Assembly (NCBI GenBank): GCA_963733915.1 | Contig: CAVTEP010000006.1 | Span: 868,001 to 932,000, forward strand | From: Sulfomarinibacter sp963733915 | Lineage (GTDB): Bacteria; Acidobacteriota; Thermoanaerobaculia; Thermoanaerobaculales; Sulfomarinibacteraceae | Length of the DNA stretch: 64,000 nucleotides | Reading direction: 5' to 3' | Shown here: one piece after another, positions 16,834-24,898 of the stretch | How the letters are laid out: the number at the start of each line of letters is the position of its first letter | Numbering within the stretch: position 1 is the stretch's first letter | Made by a program: the position numbers and the translations under genes | Notes under the pieces: generated by a model | Told to the model about the DNA's origin: nothing | Seen by the model: the letters and a program-made list of their open reading frames with translations, nothing else | Databases searched by the model: none

Positions 16834-16862
16834 TTGACAATGATTGACCTTCCAGATAACTT
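16834..16862 (+). promoter_or_regulatory. Promoter of the HU gene
   Basis: A perfect TTGACA (16834-16839) is followed after 17 bases by TAACTT (16857-16862). It lies just after the ssb terminator and about 34 bases before the HU start. The -10 is imperfect. Confidence 0.55.
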
Positions 16863-16895
16863 CTCAATTCCCCGCGTCCGGGGAAGGAGGAGTGG

Positions 16896-17165
16896 ATGAT
16901 CAAGTCGGATCTGGTCGATCGTGTGATGCAGGCCACTGATCTGCCGAAGCCCAAGGCGACCGAGGCCGTCAATGCTCTTTTCGAGGGCATGAAGAGCGCC
17001 CTCCTTCGCGGCGACCGCATCGAGCTGCGCGGCTTCGGTGTCTTCCAGGTCAAGGACCGCAAGCGTGGCATCGGGCGCAACCCAAAGACCGGCCGCGAGG
17101 TCGAGATTCCGCCCGGCAAGACCATCCGCTTCAAACCAGGCAAGGCGCTGCGCGACATGAGCTGA
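16896..17165 (+). CDS. HU/IHF family nucleoid protein
   Basis: An 89-residue DNA-bending, histone-like protein. It begins MIKSDLVDRVMQATDLPKPK. The beta-arm region GFGVFQVKDRKRGIGRNPKTG with the conserved RNPxTG and the C-terminal FKPGKALRD are diagnostic of HU/IHF. The ribosome site GGAAGGAGG is strong. The downstream M50 protease gene starts 3 bases after its stop, so the two share a transcript. Assignment to HU versus IHF-alpha/beta cannot be made from sequence alone. Confidence 0.95.
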   Translation: MIKSDLVDRVMQATDLPKPKATEAVNALFEGMKSALLRGDRIELRGFGVFQVKDRKRGIGRNPKTGREVEIPPGKTIRFKPGKALRDMS

Positions 17166-17167
17166 GC

Positions 17168-18121
17168 GTGCCCTCGCCCGGTCCCAATGATTTCTTCGGC
17201 CCCGACGGCCCGCCCGCCGGGGTCTTTCCTTCGCCACCGTCCGACTACCGGCCCCGTTGGTGGATTCATGTCACCCTGTTTGTGCTCACCTTCATCAGCA
17301 CGACCATGGTCGGCGGCCTGGTGTGGGGCGGCCTTCCGCCGGAAATGGCGCAACTCGGGCTCTTCGGCCTCCTGACCGATCCCCGGGTCTATGCCGCCGG
17401 GCTCAAGTTCTCGATCCCCCTGCTCACGATCCTCTGGTGTCACGAACTCGGTCACTACGTCGCTGCGCGGCGCCACGGGCTGACCGCGACGCCGCCCTTT
17501 TTCATCCCGTTTCCGGTGCCTCTGGTCGGCATCGGCACCCTGGGCGCGGTGATTCGTATCAAGGACCCCATTCGCGACAAACGGCAACTCCTCGATGTCG
17601 GCGCAGCGGGCCCGATTGCTGGTTTTGTGGCGCTCGTGCCATTCCTCGCCTACGGCATCGCGGCTTCGGAGGCCGGAGAAGCCACGATCGACGGCGGCTA
17701 TCTCGAATTCGGCGAGCCACTGATCTACCGCCTGCTCGAAACGCTTATCCGGCCCGGGCTCGGCGACGACGTGACCCTGTGGCTCCACCCCACGGGCGTC
17801 GCCGCCTGGTTCGGCATCCTCGTTACTCTCCTCAATCTCTTGCCGTTCGCACAACTCGACGGCGGGCACGTCGGCTATGCCATTTTTGGGCGCTGGCATC
17901 GATTGATGGCCTGGCCGCTCCTCGGCGCCCTTGCCGGTCTCGGATTCGTCTGGCCGGGATGGTGGTTGTGGGTCGTGATCGCCCTGATCCTCCGACCACA
18001 ACATCCGCGGATATGGGACGAGGGCAGGCCACTTGATCCACGGCGCCAAGTGATCGGCTGGATCACCATCGCCATCTTCGTCCTGTGCTTCGTGGCCGAA
18101 CCGATTCGGCTCGTTTTCTGA
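17168..18121 (+). CDS. Membrane metalloprotease, site-2 protease (M50) family
   Basis: 317 residues with multiple membrane helices. The zinc motif is HELGH (near residue 93, in LWCHELGHYVAARRHGL) and the third ligand is in LLPFAQLDGGHVGYA. The proline-rich loop TPPFFIPFPVPLVGIGTLGAVI and a G-x-A-x-G-P motif (DVGAAGPIAGF) match the cyanobacterial/plant EGY-like S2P group without a PDZ domain. It cleaves membrane proteins within the bilayer; the substrate is unknown. GTG start at 17168, coupled to the HU gene. The last codons lie inside a 19-bp hairpin shared with the convergent hydrolase gene. Confidence 0.88.
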   Translation: MPSPGPNDFFGPDGPPAGVFPSPPSDYRPRWWIHVTLFVLTFISTTMVGGLVWGGLPPEMAQLGLFGLLTDPRVYAAGLKFSIPLLTILWCHELGHYVAARRHGLTATPPFFIPFPVPLVGIGTLGAVIRIKDPIRDKRQLLDVGAAGPIAGFVALVPFLAYGIAASEAGEATIDGGYLEFGEPLIYRLLETLIRPGLGDDVTLWLHPTGVAAWFGILVTLLNLLPFAQLDGGHVGYAIFGRWHRLMAWPLLGALAGLGFVWPGWWLWVVIALILRPQHPRIWDEGRPLDPRRQVIGWITIAIFVLCFVAEPIRLVF

Positions 18122-18143
18122 GGCAGAAAACGAGCCGAATCGG
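18101..18143. terminator. Long bidirectional hairpin between convergent genes
   Basis: A perfect 19-bp stem (18101-18119 with 18125-18143, loop GAGGC) covers the end of the M50 protease gene including its stop. It is 18 bases before the hydrolase stop on the other strand. It has no long T-tract but contains TTTT/AAAA in the stem. It probably stops or shields both transcripts. Confidence 0.7.
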
Positions 18144-18161
18144 TGACATCCAAATAATCTC

Positions 18162-18956
18162 TTACCCTAGCGTGTTCAGGAATTCAATCATCGCCTCACT
18201 GACGGCTTCGGGGTTTTCGAGGCAGGACAGGTGCCCGGCCCCCGGGACGACCACCAGAGATGATTTTGGGATAGCTGCTGCGATCTCTTGCGAGCACGGC
18301 ACCGGCAGACTCGCGTCCTCGGCTCCCACGATAATCAGAGTCGGGGCGTCGATAGCGGCCAGCCGTTCAAGGACCGAATCCCGTCGCACCAGAGCCTCGA
18401 GGACGATGGCGATCGACGGCATGTGGACGGAGGCGAACCGCTCGTTCCACTCCGCCACCAGGTCCGGTTTTGTTTGACGGGTTGAGCTCCCAAACATCAG
18501 CGAGGACACGGTGGGCAGAAACGGTCGAATCCCGACTACCTTTGTGCCCAGATTCATCGTCCGGTACTTGAATTTCTTGTACGCCGTCTCCCGCCCGGCG
18601 TGGGTGTCGGCCAGAACGAGCGCCCGCACACGATCCGGCACGGTGAGGGCCGCCCGCATCGCCACCATGCCCCCGATCGACAGCCCCGCCCACACCGCGG
18701 TTTCAATACCGGCGTGGTCCAGCACCGCCACGACATCGCCGACCATATCGTAGAGATCGAATGGATATGACAGATTGCCCGATTGCCCGTGACCGCGTTG
18801 GTCGATATTGATCACCCGGTAGCGTTTTGCAAGCGACGAAACTTGAGGCGCCCACATCTCGCCCGAGCACAGGAAGCTGTGCCCGAGAACCACCGCCGGA
18901 CCGGAGCCGATGTCCTCGAAGTGGATTCGAACCCCATCGTTTTCGACGTCGGGCAT
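18162..18956 (-). CDS. Alpha/beta hydrolase
   Basis: 264 residues. The oxyanion segment is LGHSFLCSGEMW, the nucleophile elbow is AGLSIGGMVA (Ser in G-x-S-x-G), an acid residue lies in IIVGAEDASLPV, and the His is in VPGAGHLSCLENPEAV. All three catalytic residues are present in order. This is the layout of 3-oxoadipate enol-lactonase (PcaD)-like and haloperoxidase-like hydrolases, but the substrate cannot be set. Cytoplasmic, no signal peptide. It stands alone between a convergent and a divergent gene. Confidence 0.85.
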   Translation of the reverse strand: MPDVENDGVRIHFEDIGSGPAVVLGHSFLCSGEMWAPQVSSLAKRYRVINIDQRGHGQSGNLSYPFDLYDMVGDVVAVLDHAGIETAVWAGLSIGGMVAMRAALTVPDRVRALVLADTHAGRETAYKKFKYRTMNLGTKVVGIRPFLPTVSSLMFGSSTRQTKPDLVAEWNERFASVHMPSIAIVLEALVRRDSVLERLAAIDAPTLIIVGAEDASLPVPCSQEIAAAIPKSSLVVVPGAGHLSCLENPEAVSEAMIEFLNTLG

Positions 18957-19286
18957 GTCGGACCCCCTTCATTGGTGTTGCCAAAACCCACGAAACCGAC
19001 CGGCCGCGAGCATCGACCACTTTTTGACACGGGTTTTATAGCGGGATCATAGCATCGGCAATCACCAGTTCCCCAGCGACTCGCTATACAGAACATCGGG
19101 CTCAGAGCGAATAGCTCATATCCCACAGCCCCAGCGCACCGTCCGATAAATGCGTCGATTTGCTTCATCTGCAGTTTCTCATCGGGCGGGTGGATGGAAA
19201 TTCCTAATTCCTAATTCCTAATTCCTAATTCCTCATTCCTGATTCCTATTTCCAATTCCTACTTCATCAAATGCTACCCTTTGCCG
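18957..19286. other. Intergenic region hydrolase/thiI
   Basis: 330 bases between divergent genes. It contains repeat F (19184-19261). In 18957-19183 I see no gene and no clear promoter. Confidence 0.5.
19184..19261. repeat. Modular intergenic repeat F (ATTCCTA arm)
   Basis: The core GGGCGGGTGG (19184-19193) is followed by about eight ATTCCTA-like words (19198-19261). Only one arm is clear. The arm ends about 25 bases before thiI. Confidence 0.8.
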
Positions 19287-20498
19287 ATGGAAAAGGTGAC
19301 CCGGGTCCTCTGCACCACATCCGAAATCAGCCTCAAGGGAGGTAACCGCCGGTGGTTTGAACGGACCCTGACCGAAAACGTCCGTAGATCTCTCGCCGAC
19401 CTGCCGGTGGCGGGAGTGGCGCGACCCTCGTGGCGGGTGCTGATTCGCTTTTCGACACCTGTCGTATTTGCCGAGGTGGCGAGACGTCTGGGTACCGTCT
19501 TCGGCATCGGTTCGATGATGGCGGTAGAGCGCGTGGGGACCACCCTCGAGGACCTCCAATCCGTTCTCGAGAGACGTCTGCCGGCGCTATCGCCGTCCAG
19601 CTTTGCGGTTCGTTGCCAGCGTTCGGACAAGCGTTTTCCGATGACCTCTCCCGAGATCGAGCGCAGCATCGGCACCTTCGTTCAGGAACGCACCGCATGG
19701 ACGGTCGACCTTGGGAACCCCGAGCTGACGTTTCACGTTCTGGTTGACGACAAGGGTCTCTTCCTCTGGACCGATCGCGTGTCCGGTCCCGGCGGGCTCC
19801 CGGTCGGGGTTGGTGGACGCGCGACCTGCTTGATTTCCGGCGGCATCGACTCGCCGGTCGCCGCCTACCTGATGATCAAACGCGGCATGAAATTGGATTT
19901 CACCCACTTTCACTCGGTTCCGAGGACCGATCCGGCAAGCCTCGAGAAGGTCGTGGACCTGATTCGGATACTGGTCCGCTACCAAGGCCCGGCTCGGCTC
20001 GCGATGGTCCCGCTCCTGCCGATTCAGGAGCAGATCGCGGCCCTCTGCCCGGCCGAGCTCCGGGTCCTGCTCTATCGTCGTTTCATGGTGCGTCTGACCG
20101 AAAAGATCGCGTTTCAGCTGGGTTCGGATGCCCTGATCACGGGCGAATCGTTGGGTCAGGTAGCGTCGCAGACCATCCAAAACCTGCGTGCGGTGGAAGC
20201 GGTGGCGACCCTGCCGGTCCTTCGACCCCTGATCGGTCTCGACAAGCCGGAGATCATCGCGACCGCGCGGCGGTTGGGAAGTTACGAGACGTCGATCCTG
20301 CCTCACCTTGATTGCTGCTCGTTCCTCATGCCAGACCGGCCTGCAACCCGCTCGACCGCGGCCGAGCTCGACGAGGCCGAGGCTGCACTCGATGTGGCCA
20401 CCCTGGTGGCCGAGGCGCTTGATTCGACCGACATCCGCCGCGTCGACGAGCCGGCGCCGTGGGACGAGATCCCACCCCCGGCGGGGATCGCTCAATGA
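19287..20498 (+). CDS. thiI: tRNA 4-thiouridine synthase ThiI
   Basis: 403 residues. It makes 4-thiouridine at tRNA position 8 and may supply sulfur for thiamine. An N-terminal ferredoxin-like/THUMP region (SEISLKGGNRRWFER, and AVRCQRSDKRFPMTSPEIE) is followed by the PP-loop SGGIDSPVAAYLMIKRG. ITGESLGQVASQTIQNLRAV and PLIGLDKPEI are typical. The C-terminal rhodanese domain of E. coli ThiI is absent, as in most bacteria outside the Gammaproteobacteria. The ATG at 19287 is used; a TTG is 6 bases upstream. The stop overlaps the next start (ATGA). Confidence 0.93.
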   Translation: MEKVTRVLCTTSEISLKGGNRRWFERTLTENVRRSLADLPVAGVARPSWRVLIRFSTPVVFAEVARRLGTVFGIGSMMAVERVGTTLEDLQSVLERRLPALSPSSFAVRCQRSDKRFPMTSPEIERSIGTFVQERTAWTVDLGNPELTFHVLVDDKGLFLWTDRVSGPGGLPVGVGGRATCLISGGIDSPVAAYLMIKRGMKLDFTHFHSVPRTDPASLEKVVDLIRILVRYQGPARLAMVPLLPIQEQIAALCPAELRVLLYRRFMVRLTEKIAFQLGSDALITGESLGQVASQTIQNLRAVEAVATLPVLRPLIGLDKPEIIATARRLGSYETSILPHLDCCSFLMPDRPATRSTAAELDEAEAALDVATLVAEALDSTDIRRVDEPAPWDEIPPPAGIAQ

Positions 20499-21112
20499 GC
20501 GCGGGCGGGCGCCGTTCTCGGCGCGAGTTTCTGACCGGATGGTTCGAGAGCATGCGCGACGTGGCCGCAACCCACGCCGGAAAAACAAAACCCGATCCGG
20601 CCAAGGTCCTCAGGCCTCCGGGCGCCCTCAATCCCGACGAGGCCTTTCAGACTGCGTGCAGCGGTTGCGGCGATTGCCTCCCGGTCTGCCCGACCTCGAG
20701 CATCATCAGCCTCGAACGCGAGGACGGGCGCCTGCTGCCGGTCATCGATCCGTCCGCCATCCCATGCTATCTGTGCGACAGCCTTCCCTGTATCACCGCC
20801 TGCCCCGACGGCGCGCTCGTCGATCCAGGTGGCCCGGAACGGGTTCGAATGGGCATCGCCAAGGTCGACCCCCGACGCTGCGTCACCTTCCGGGGTGAGA
20901 CCTGCACCCGCTGCTACACAGCGTGCCCTTATCCCGACCGGGCGATCATGATGATTGGCGGCCGGCCGCTGATCGGCAGCGGCGCCTGCACCGGCTGTGG
21001 GTTGTGCGAGAAGGCCTGCCCCGAGCTGCCAAAGGCTATCTTCGTAATTGCCGAGCGCAACCTCGTACCGGGTCTCCGCATCCCGAGGGACGAACACGGG
21101 CCGGTGGGCTGA
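20495..21112 (+). CDS. NapF/NapG-like multi-cluster ferredoxin
   Basis: 205 residues. Cys motifs include CSGCGDCLPVCPTS, CYLCDSLPCITACP, CTRCYTACPYP and CTGCGLCEKACP, giving up to four [4Fe-4S] clusters. The N-terminus has RRSRREFLTGW, which resembles a twin-arginine motif but lacks a clear hydrophobic segment after it, as in cytoplasmic NapF rather than exported NapG. Its ATG overlaps the thiI stop by four bases. No nitrate reductase gene is nearby, so the nap role is only by similarity. Here it could feed electrons or sulfur chemistry to ThiI; that link is an inference. Confidence 0.8.
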   Translation: MSAGGRRSRREFLTGWFESMRDVAATHAGKTKPDPAKVLRPPGALNPDEAFQTACSGCGDCLPVCPTSSIISLEREDGRLLPVIDPSAIPCYLCDSLPCITACPDGALVDPGGPERVRMGIAKVDPRRCVTFRGETCTRCYTACPYPDRAIMMIGGRPLIGSGACTGCGLCEKACPELPKAIFVIAERNLVPGLRIPRDEHGPVG

Positions 21113-21122
21113 AAAGCGGCGA

Positions 21123-21236
21123 AATTTTGAATTCTCAATTCTTAATTCTCAATTTCTGTCCACCCACCCAATTTGACCATGGGGGAGGCGGGTGGGAATT
21201 CAAAATTGAGAATTGAAAATTGAGAATTCGGAGCGC
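21123..21236. repeat. Modular intergenic repeat G (AATTCTC / GAGAATT arms)
   Basis: Left arm AATTCTC/CTTAATTCTC, core CCACCCACCC (21160-21169), a short spacer, core GGCGGGTGGG (21187-21196), then GAATTCAAAATTGAGAATT. It is almost a full palindrome with two cores. Located between convergent genes. Confidence 0.8.
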
Positions 21237-21271
21237 TGAGAATCGAAGATTTTCAGTGCTCCGCCCGATTC

Positions 21272-22273
21272 TCAGAGCTCCGCTTCGACCTTGAGCTCCC
21301 TCGTCATGAGTTCGCGAAGGGCGGTGCGAGGGTCGATCGTGCCGTCGAGCAGGCGGGTCATCGCGTCGGTAATCGGCATGACCACCCCGTGGTCGTTTGC
21401 CAGCCTGGCCGCGGCCGGCGTGGTTCGGACACCCTCCACCACCTCACGCTGGGAGCCGAGGATTTCCTCCAGGGCCTCTCCGTGTCCCAAGCGTTGGCCG
21501 AGCGTCCGATTGCGCGACAGACCGCCCGTGCAGGTCAGCACGAGGTCGCCCATACCGGCGAGACCGCGGAAGGTCTCGGCGTCGGCGCCGAGAGCGATCC
21601 CAAGACGGGTGATCTCGTGCAGGCCGCGGGTCATGAGCGCGGCCTGGGTATTGAAGCCCAGACCCAGGCCGTCGACGATCCCGGCGGCGATTGCGATGAC
21701 GTTTTTCAGTGCACCGGCGAGCTCAACCCCGATCAGATCAGTGCTGGCGTAACAACGCAGGTGGTGGTCGGAGAACTCTTCCTGGAGCTTGGTGGCGAGC
21801 TCCAGGTCCGGACACGCGAGGACGGCGGCCGAAGGATCGCCGAGGATCACCTCTCGCGCGAAGGTCGGCCCGGAGAGACAGGCAAACCGATGCGGCTCGA
21901 TACCGAGTGCGTCATGCGCCACCTGATCCATCCGCCGGAGAGAGCCCGTTTCGATGCCCTTGGATGCCGACACGACGACCACTCGATCAGTCGTCAGCGG
22001 CTCGAGCTCCCCCATCACCGAGCTGCTGAACTGAACAGGAACCACCCACAACCAGGTATCCGAGTGAGTTGCCGCCGCCGCGAGGTCGTCGACCGCACGA
22101 ACGCCAGGATCGAGTTCAAGATCACTGACAAAGAGTGGGTTCCGGTGTTTCGCGTTGATGCCCTCCACAACCTCAGGCTCCCGAGCCCACAACACGACGT
22201 CGTGTCCGCGGCGCGCTAATTGGTGGGCCACGGCCGTGCCCCAGGATCCGCCGCCAAAAACGCTCAGTTTCAA
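21272..22273 (-). CDS. gpsA: Glycerol-3-phosphate dehydrogenase [NAD(P)+]
   Basis: 333 residues. It reduces dihydroxyacetone phosphate to sn-glycerol 3-phosphate for phospholipid synthesis. The Rossmann start is VFGGGSWGTAVAHQLARRGH. SASKGIE, GPTFAREV and the catalytic Lys block VELAGALKNVIAIAAGIVDG are intact, with GDLVLTCTGGLSRNRTLG at the C-terminal domain. It starts 3 bases past the plsY stop. The two genes work consecutively, since PlsY acylates the product of GpsA. Confidence 0.97.
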   Translation of the reverse strand: MKLSVFGGGSWGTAVAHQLARRGHDVVLWAREPEVVEGINAKHRNPLFVSDLELDPGVRAVDDLAAAATHSDTWLWVVPVQFSSSVMGELEPLTTDRVVVVSASKGIETGSLRRMDQVAHDALGIEPHRFACLSGPTFAREVILGDPSAAVLACPDLELATKLQEEFSDHHLRCYASTDLIGVELAGALKNVIAIAAGIVDGLGLGFNTQAALMTRGLHEITRLGIALGADAETFRGLAGMGDLVLTCTGGLSRNRTLGQRLGHGEALEEILGSQREVVEGVRTTPAAARLANDHGVVMPITDAMTRLLDGTIDPRTALRELMTRELKVEAEL

Positions 22274-22276
22274 TGC

Positions 22277-22879
22277 CTACCTCCAGGAGTCGTCGTCGAT
22301 CTTCACCTCCTGGCCCGAAACAATTCTGCGAATGTTCGAGCTGTGGCGAAGAACAATCAGGATGGAAGCCGCGCTGACAGAAATCAGCGTCGTTCGGTCA
22401 GGGTTGTCGACCAGTTTGAGCACGAGCGGGAAGCTTGCGCTTGCCGCCATCGACGCCAGAGCGACCCAGCGCGATGCGATCAATACGATCACCCAGAGCC
22501 CTACCACCGCCAGTGCGCTGAGCGGGGCGATGACCACGAACGCACCCAGACCGGTGGCAACGCCTTTGCCGCCACGAAATTTCAGCCACACCGGATAACA
22601 GTGTCCGACGACCGCCGCCAACATCGCGGCCGAGATCCAACCACTCTCGGGGTTGTATTCCCGCATCAACCAGACAGGCAAGGCTCCCTTGCCGATATCG
22701 ATGATTGTCACGGCCACGCCAACCTTCCAGCCGGCCGCACGGAGCGCGTTGGTGGCGCCGACATTCCCTGATCCCTTCTCGCGAACGTCCTCGCCGATCA
22801 TCAGGCGCACCAAGAGATAGGCGGTCGGCAGCGAGCCGATGATGTACGCCATCACGACCAGCGCGAGTTCGACCTTCAC
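22277..22879 (-). CDS. plsY: Glycerol-3-phosphate acyltransferase PlsY
   Basis: 200 residues with about five membrane helices. It transfers acyl groups from acyl-phosphate to glycerol 3-phosphate. The signature GSGNVGATNALRAAGW is the first motif. HCYPVWLKFRGGKGVATGLG is the second, and SNIRRI near the C-terminus is the third. The GTG at 22879 forms a GTGA overlap with the thpR stop. A later ATG (22849, MAYIIGS) is possible and would match the shortest homologues. Third gene in cinA-thpR-plsY-gpsA. Confidence 0.94.
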   Translation of the reverse strand: MKVELALVVMAYIIGSLPTAYLLVRLMIGEDVREKGSGNVGATNALRAAGWKVGVAVTIIDIGKGALPVWLMREYNPESGWISAAMLAAVVGHCYPVWLKFRGGKGVATGLGAFVVIAPLSALAVVGLWVIVLIASRWVALASMAASASFPLVLKLVDNPDRTTLISVSAASILIVLRHSSNIRRIVSGQEVKIDDDSWR

Positions 22880-23445
22880 TCGAGAGGCATCCTTTCCAAG
22901 GCAGTGTACACGGGGCCTCCCGGCTGCAGCCGACTGCTGAAGAGCACGACCTCGCGACACCTGAATTCCTCGAGATCGAGGCCGCGACCCCACTCGAGAA
23001 AGCGATCGACCGCCGTCGTCTGCCACGGCGACTTCAGTCGCGCCAGGGTCAGGTGAACCGACCACCGACGCCGCTCGCGTTCGAAGCCCAGGGTCCCGGC
23101 CACCTCCTCGATCGCTTCGACGACTTCCTCGGCGCCTTTGGCGACCCCGCCGATCCACGCCACCCGTGGACGGTTCGGCGATGGATAGAAGCCGCCCTCG
23201 CCAAGCCGAACGGTGACGGCGCCCAGCCCGAAAAGACGCGGAGCGAGTGCCGACCTCAGACCATCGAGCACCGGGGTTTCAACCTCTCCGAGAAATTTCA
23301 GGGTGAGGTGCCAGCCCTCTGGTCGGGTCCACCGTGCATGCGGCAGCTCGCACCCGATGACGGCGCGTGCTTCCGCCACACGGGAGATGACGGTGTTCGG
23401 AATCTCCAGTGCCAGGAAACTCCGGATCGTGTTGATTGGCGTCAC
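22876..23445 (-). CDS. thpR: RNA 2',3'-cyclic phosphodiesterase (LigT/ThpR)
   Basis: 189 residues. It has the two HxTx motifs of the 2H phosphoesterase fold: HLTLKFLGEV (about 48) and HLTLARLK (about 130). The opening IRSFLALEIP is typical for ThpR. It opens 2',3'-cyclic phosphates at RNA ends. GTG at 23445 forms GTGA with the cinA stop; the frame to 23502 would overlap cinA further and is Ser/Ala-rich. The gene is tucked between cinA and plsY, an arrangement that suggests shared expression rather than shared function. Confidence 0.88.
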   Translation of the reverse strand: MTPINTIRSFLALEIPNTVISRVAEARAVIGCELPHARWTRPEGWHLTLKFLGEVETPVLDGLRSALAPRLFGLGAVTVRLGEGGFYPSPNRPRVAWIGGVAKGAEEVVEAIEEVAGTLGFERERRRWSVHLTLARLKSPWQTTAVDRFLEWGRGLDLEEFRCREVVLFSSRLQPGGPVYTALERMPLE

Positions 23446-24698
23446 GCCGGTTCCTCGAGCAGGCGGCGCCTCAGCAGATCGAGAGCGCTGTTGAGGCTCC
23501 ACTGGCGGATGATGGGGCGGTCCCCTGGGAATACCCGGTGGTCAGCCCAAACGCCTCCCCGGCCGGCGACAGCCCAATGAACCAGACCGACCGGTTTGTC
23601 GACGGTACCTCCGCCGGGGCCGGCGATCCCGGTAATGCCGACGCCCCAGTCGCTGGCGAAGCGGTTACGGACGCCGGAGGCCATTGTCCGCGACACCTCC
23701 TCTGACACCGCGCCGTGCGCGACCAGTACGTCACGCGGCACGTCCAAGAATCTTTCCTTGGCAGCGTTGGAGTACGACACGACACCACCGAGAAAGACAT
23801 CTGAGGCCCCCGGAACATCTGTGATCTGGGCGCTCATCAACCCGCCCGTACACGACTCGGCCACCGCCAGAGTCTGCCGCCGCACGCGAAGCCGATCGAG
23901 GATCACCTCCGGAAGCCCGTCGATGTCGATTCCGGCGATGTCGTCCCCGAGCACCTCCTGAAACGCGGCTTCCATCGAATCGACGCGGAGCAGCGCGGCC
24001 GCCTCGTCGCCTTCGGCAGCCAACACCAGCCGCACCAATCCGTAGGAGGCGAGGATGGTGACGTTTTCGCGCCCGAAACGTTCGTACAGGTGGCGGATTT
24101 TCTCCTCGGTGTCCGATTCGACGACTCCACCGAGCAGCAGCGTTCGACTGATCTTGGCCGCGCCGCTGCACCAGGCGGCGATCTCGGGCACGAGATCGCG
24201 CTCGAGCATCTCCTCCATCTCCCACGGAACTCCCGGAAACACGGCGAGGATTCGCCCCCCGGTTTCCACCATCAAACCCGGCGCCGATCCCCGGTCATTC
24301 CTGAGCGGCCGGGAACCCTCAATCACTCGGGCCATCGTGGTGCAGACCTCCGGCATCGAGCGGCTAAATGCGGCATAACGGTCGCGAATCCATTGCTCGA
24401 CCTCGGCGCTGACCTCGATCTTGCGGTCGAGCGCGCGCGCGACCGCGTCGCGCGTCACGTCGTCGGCGGTCGGACCGAGACCGCCGGTCACAACCACCAG
24501 ATCGTGCTGCGCGAGGAGCTCGCGGATCGCCCTGGCGACGTTTTCCACCGAATCGCCGGCCACTCGTTTCTCCTCCACCGCCAATCCGTAGCGTGCGAGA
24601 GTCGCGCTGACGGTCAACGAGTTGGAGTCGAGTCGGCGGTCGCCCAGAAGTTCCGAACCGACTGCCAAACACGCTGCTGTCCGCCGATCTACGCTCAT
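23442..24698 (-). CDS. cinA: CinA family protein (competence/damage-inducible)
   Basis: 418 residues, two domains. The N-terminal MoCF-like domain has VGSELLGDRRLDSNS and VVVTGGLGPTADDVTRD (ADP-ribose pyrophosphatase type). The C-terminal PncC-like NMN deamidase domain has TLAVAESCTGGLMSAQITDVPG, VVSYSNAAKERFLDV, and GITGIAGPGGGTVDKPVG. It is linked to pyridine nucleotide recycling. First gene of a four-gene operon with overlapping starts and stops. Confidence 0.93.
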   Translation of the reverse strand: MSVDRRTAACLAVGSELLGDRRLDSNSLTVSATLARYGLAVEEKRVAGDSVENVARAIRELLAQHDLVVVTGGLGPTADDVTRDAVARALDRKIEVSAEVEQWIRDRYAAFSRSMPEVCTTMARVIEGSRPLRNDRGSAPGLMVETGGRILAVFPGVPWEMEEMLERDLVPEIAAWCSGAAKISRTLLLGGVVESDTEEKIRHLYERFGRENVTILASYGLVRLVLAAEGDEAAALLRVDSMEAAFQEVLGDDIAGIDIDGLPEVILDRLRVRRQTLAVAESCTGGLMSAQITDVPGASDVFLGGVVSYSNAAKERFLDVPRDVLVAHGAVSEEVSRTMASGVRNRFASDWGVGITGIAGPGGGTVDKPVGLVHWAVAGRGGVWADHRVFPGDRPIIRQWSLNSALDLLRRRLLEEPA

Positions 24699-24735
24699 CC
24701 GATCCCCCTGTGCGAATCATACGCGCGCGAGACCG

Positions 24736-24840
24736 TGTTTTGAGTTTTCAGTTTTCAGTTTTGAGTTTTGAGTTTTCCCCCGCCCACCCAATCAAACGGG
24801 GGGTCGGGTGGGAACTCAAAACTGGGCGCCCTGGCGGGTG
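24736..24840. repeat. Modular intergenic repeat H (TTTTGAG / CTCAAAA arms)
   Basis: Five TTTTGAG/TTTTCAG words (24736-24776), cores CCCGCCCACCC and GGTCGGGTGGG around a short spacer, then ACTCAAAACTGGG. A further GGCGGGTGG lies at 24833-24841. Between divergent cinA and the MmgE gene. Confidence 0.75.
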
Positions 24841-24898
24841 GTGGGTTACAATCCCCGCGCCGCGATGCGGCAGTCATAGATTCAAGTGGAGGCCGTCG

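Noticed and set aside
19198..19261. Tandem ATTCCTA words considered as a CRISPR array
   Set aside because: The unit is 7 bases with no spacers, and no cas gene is in the window.
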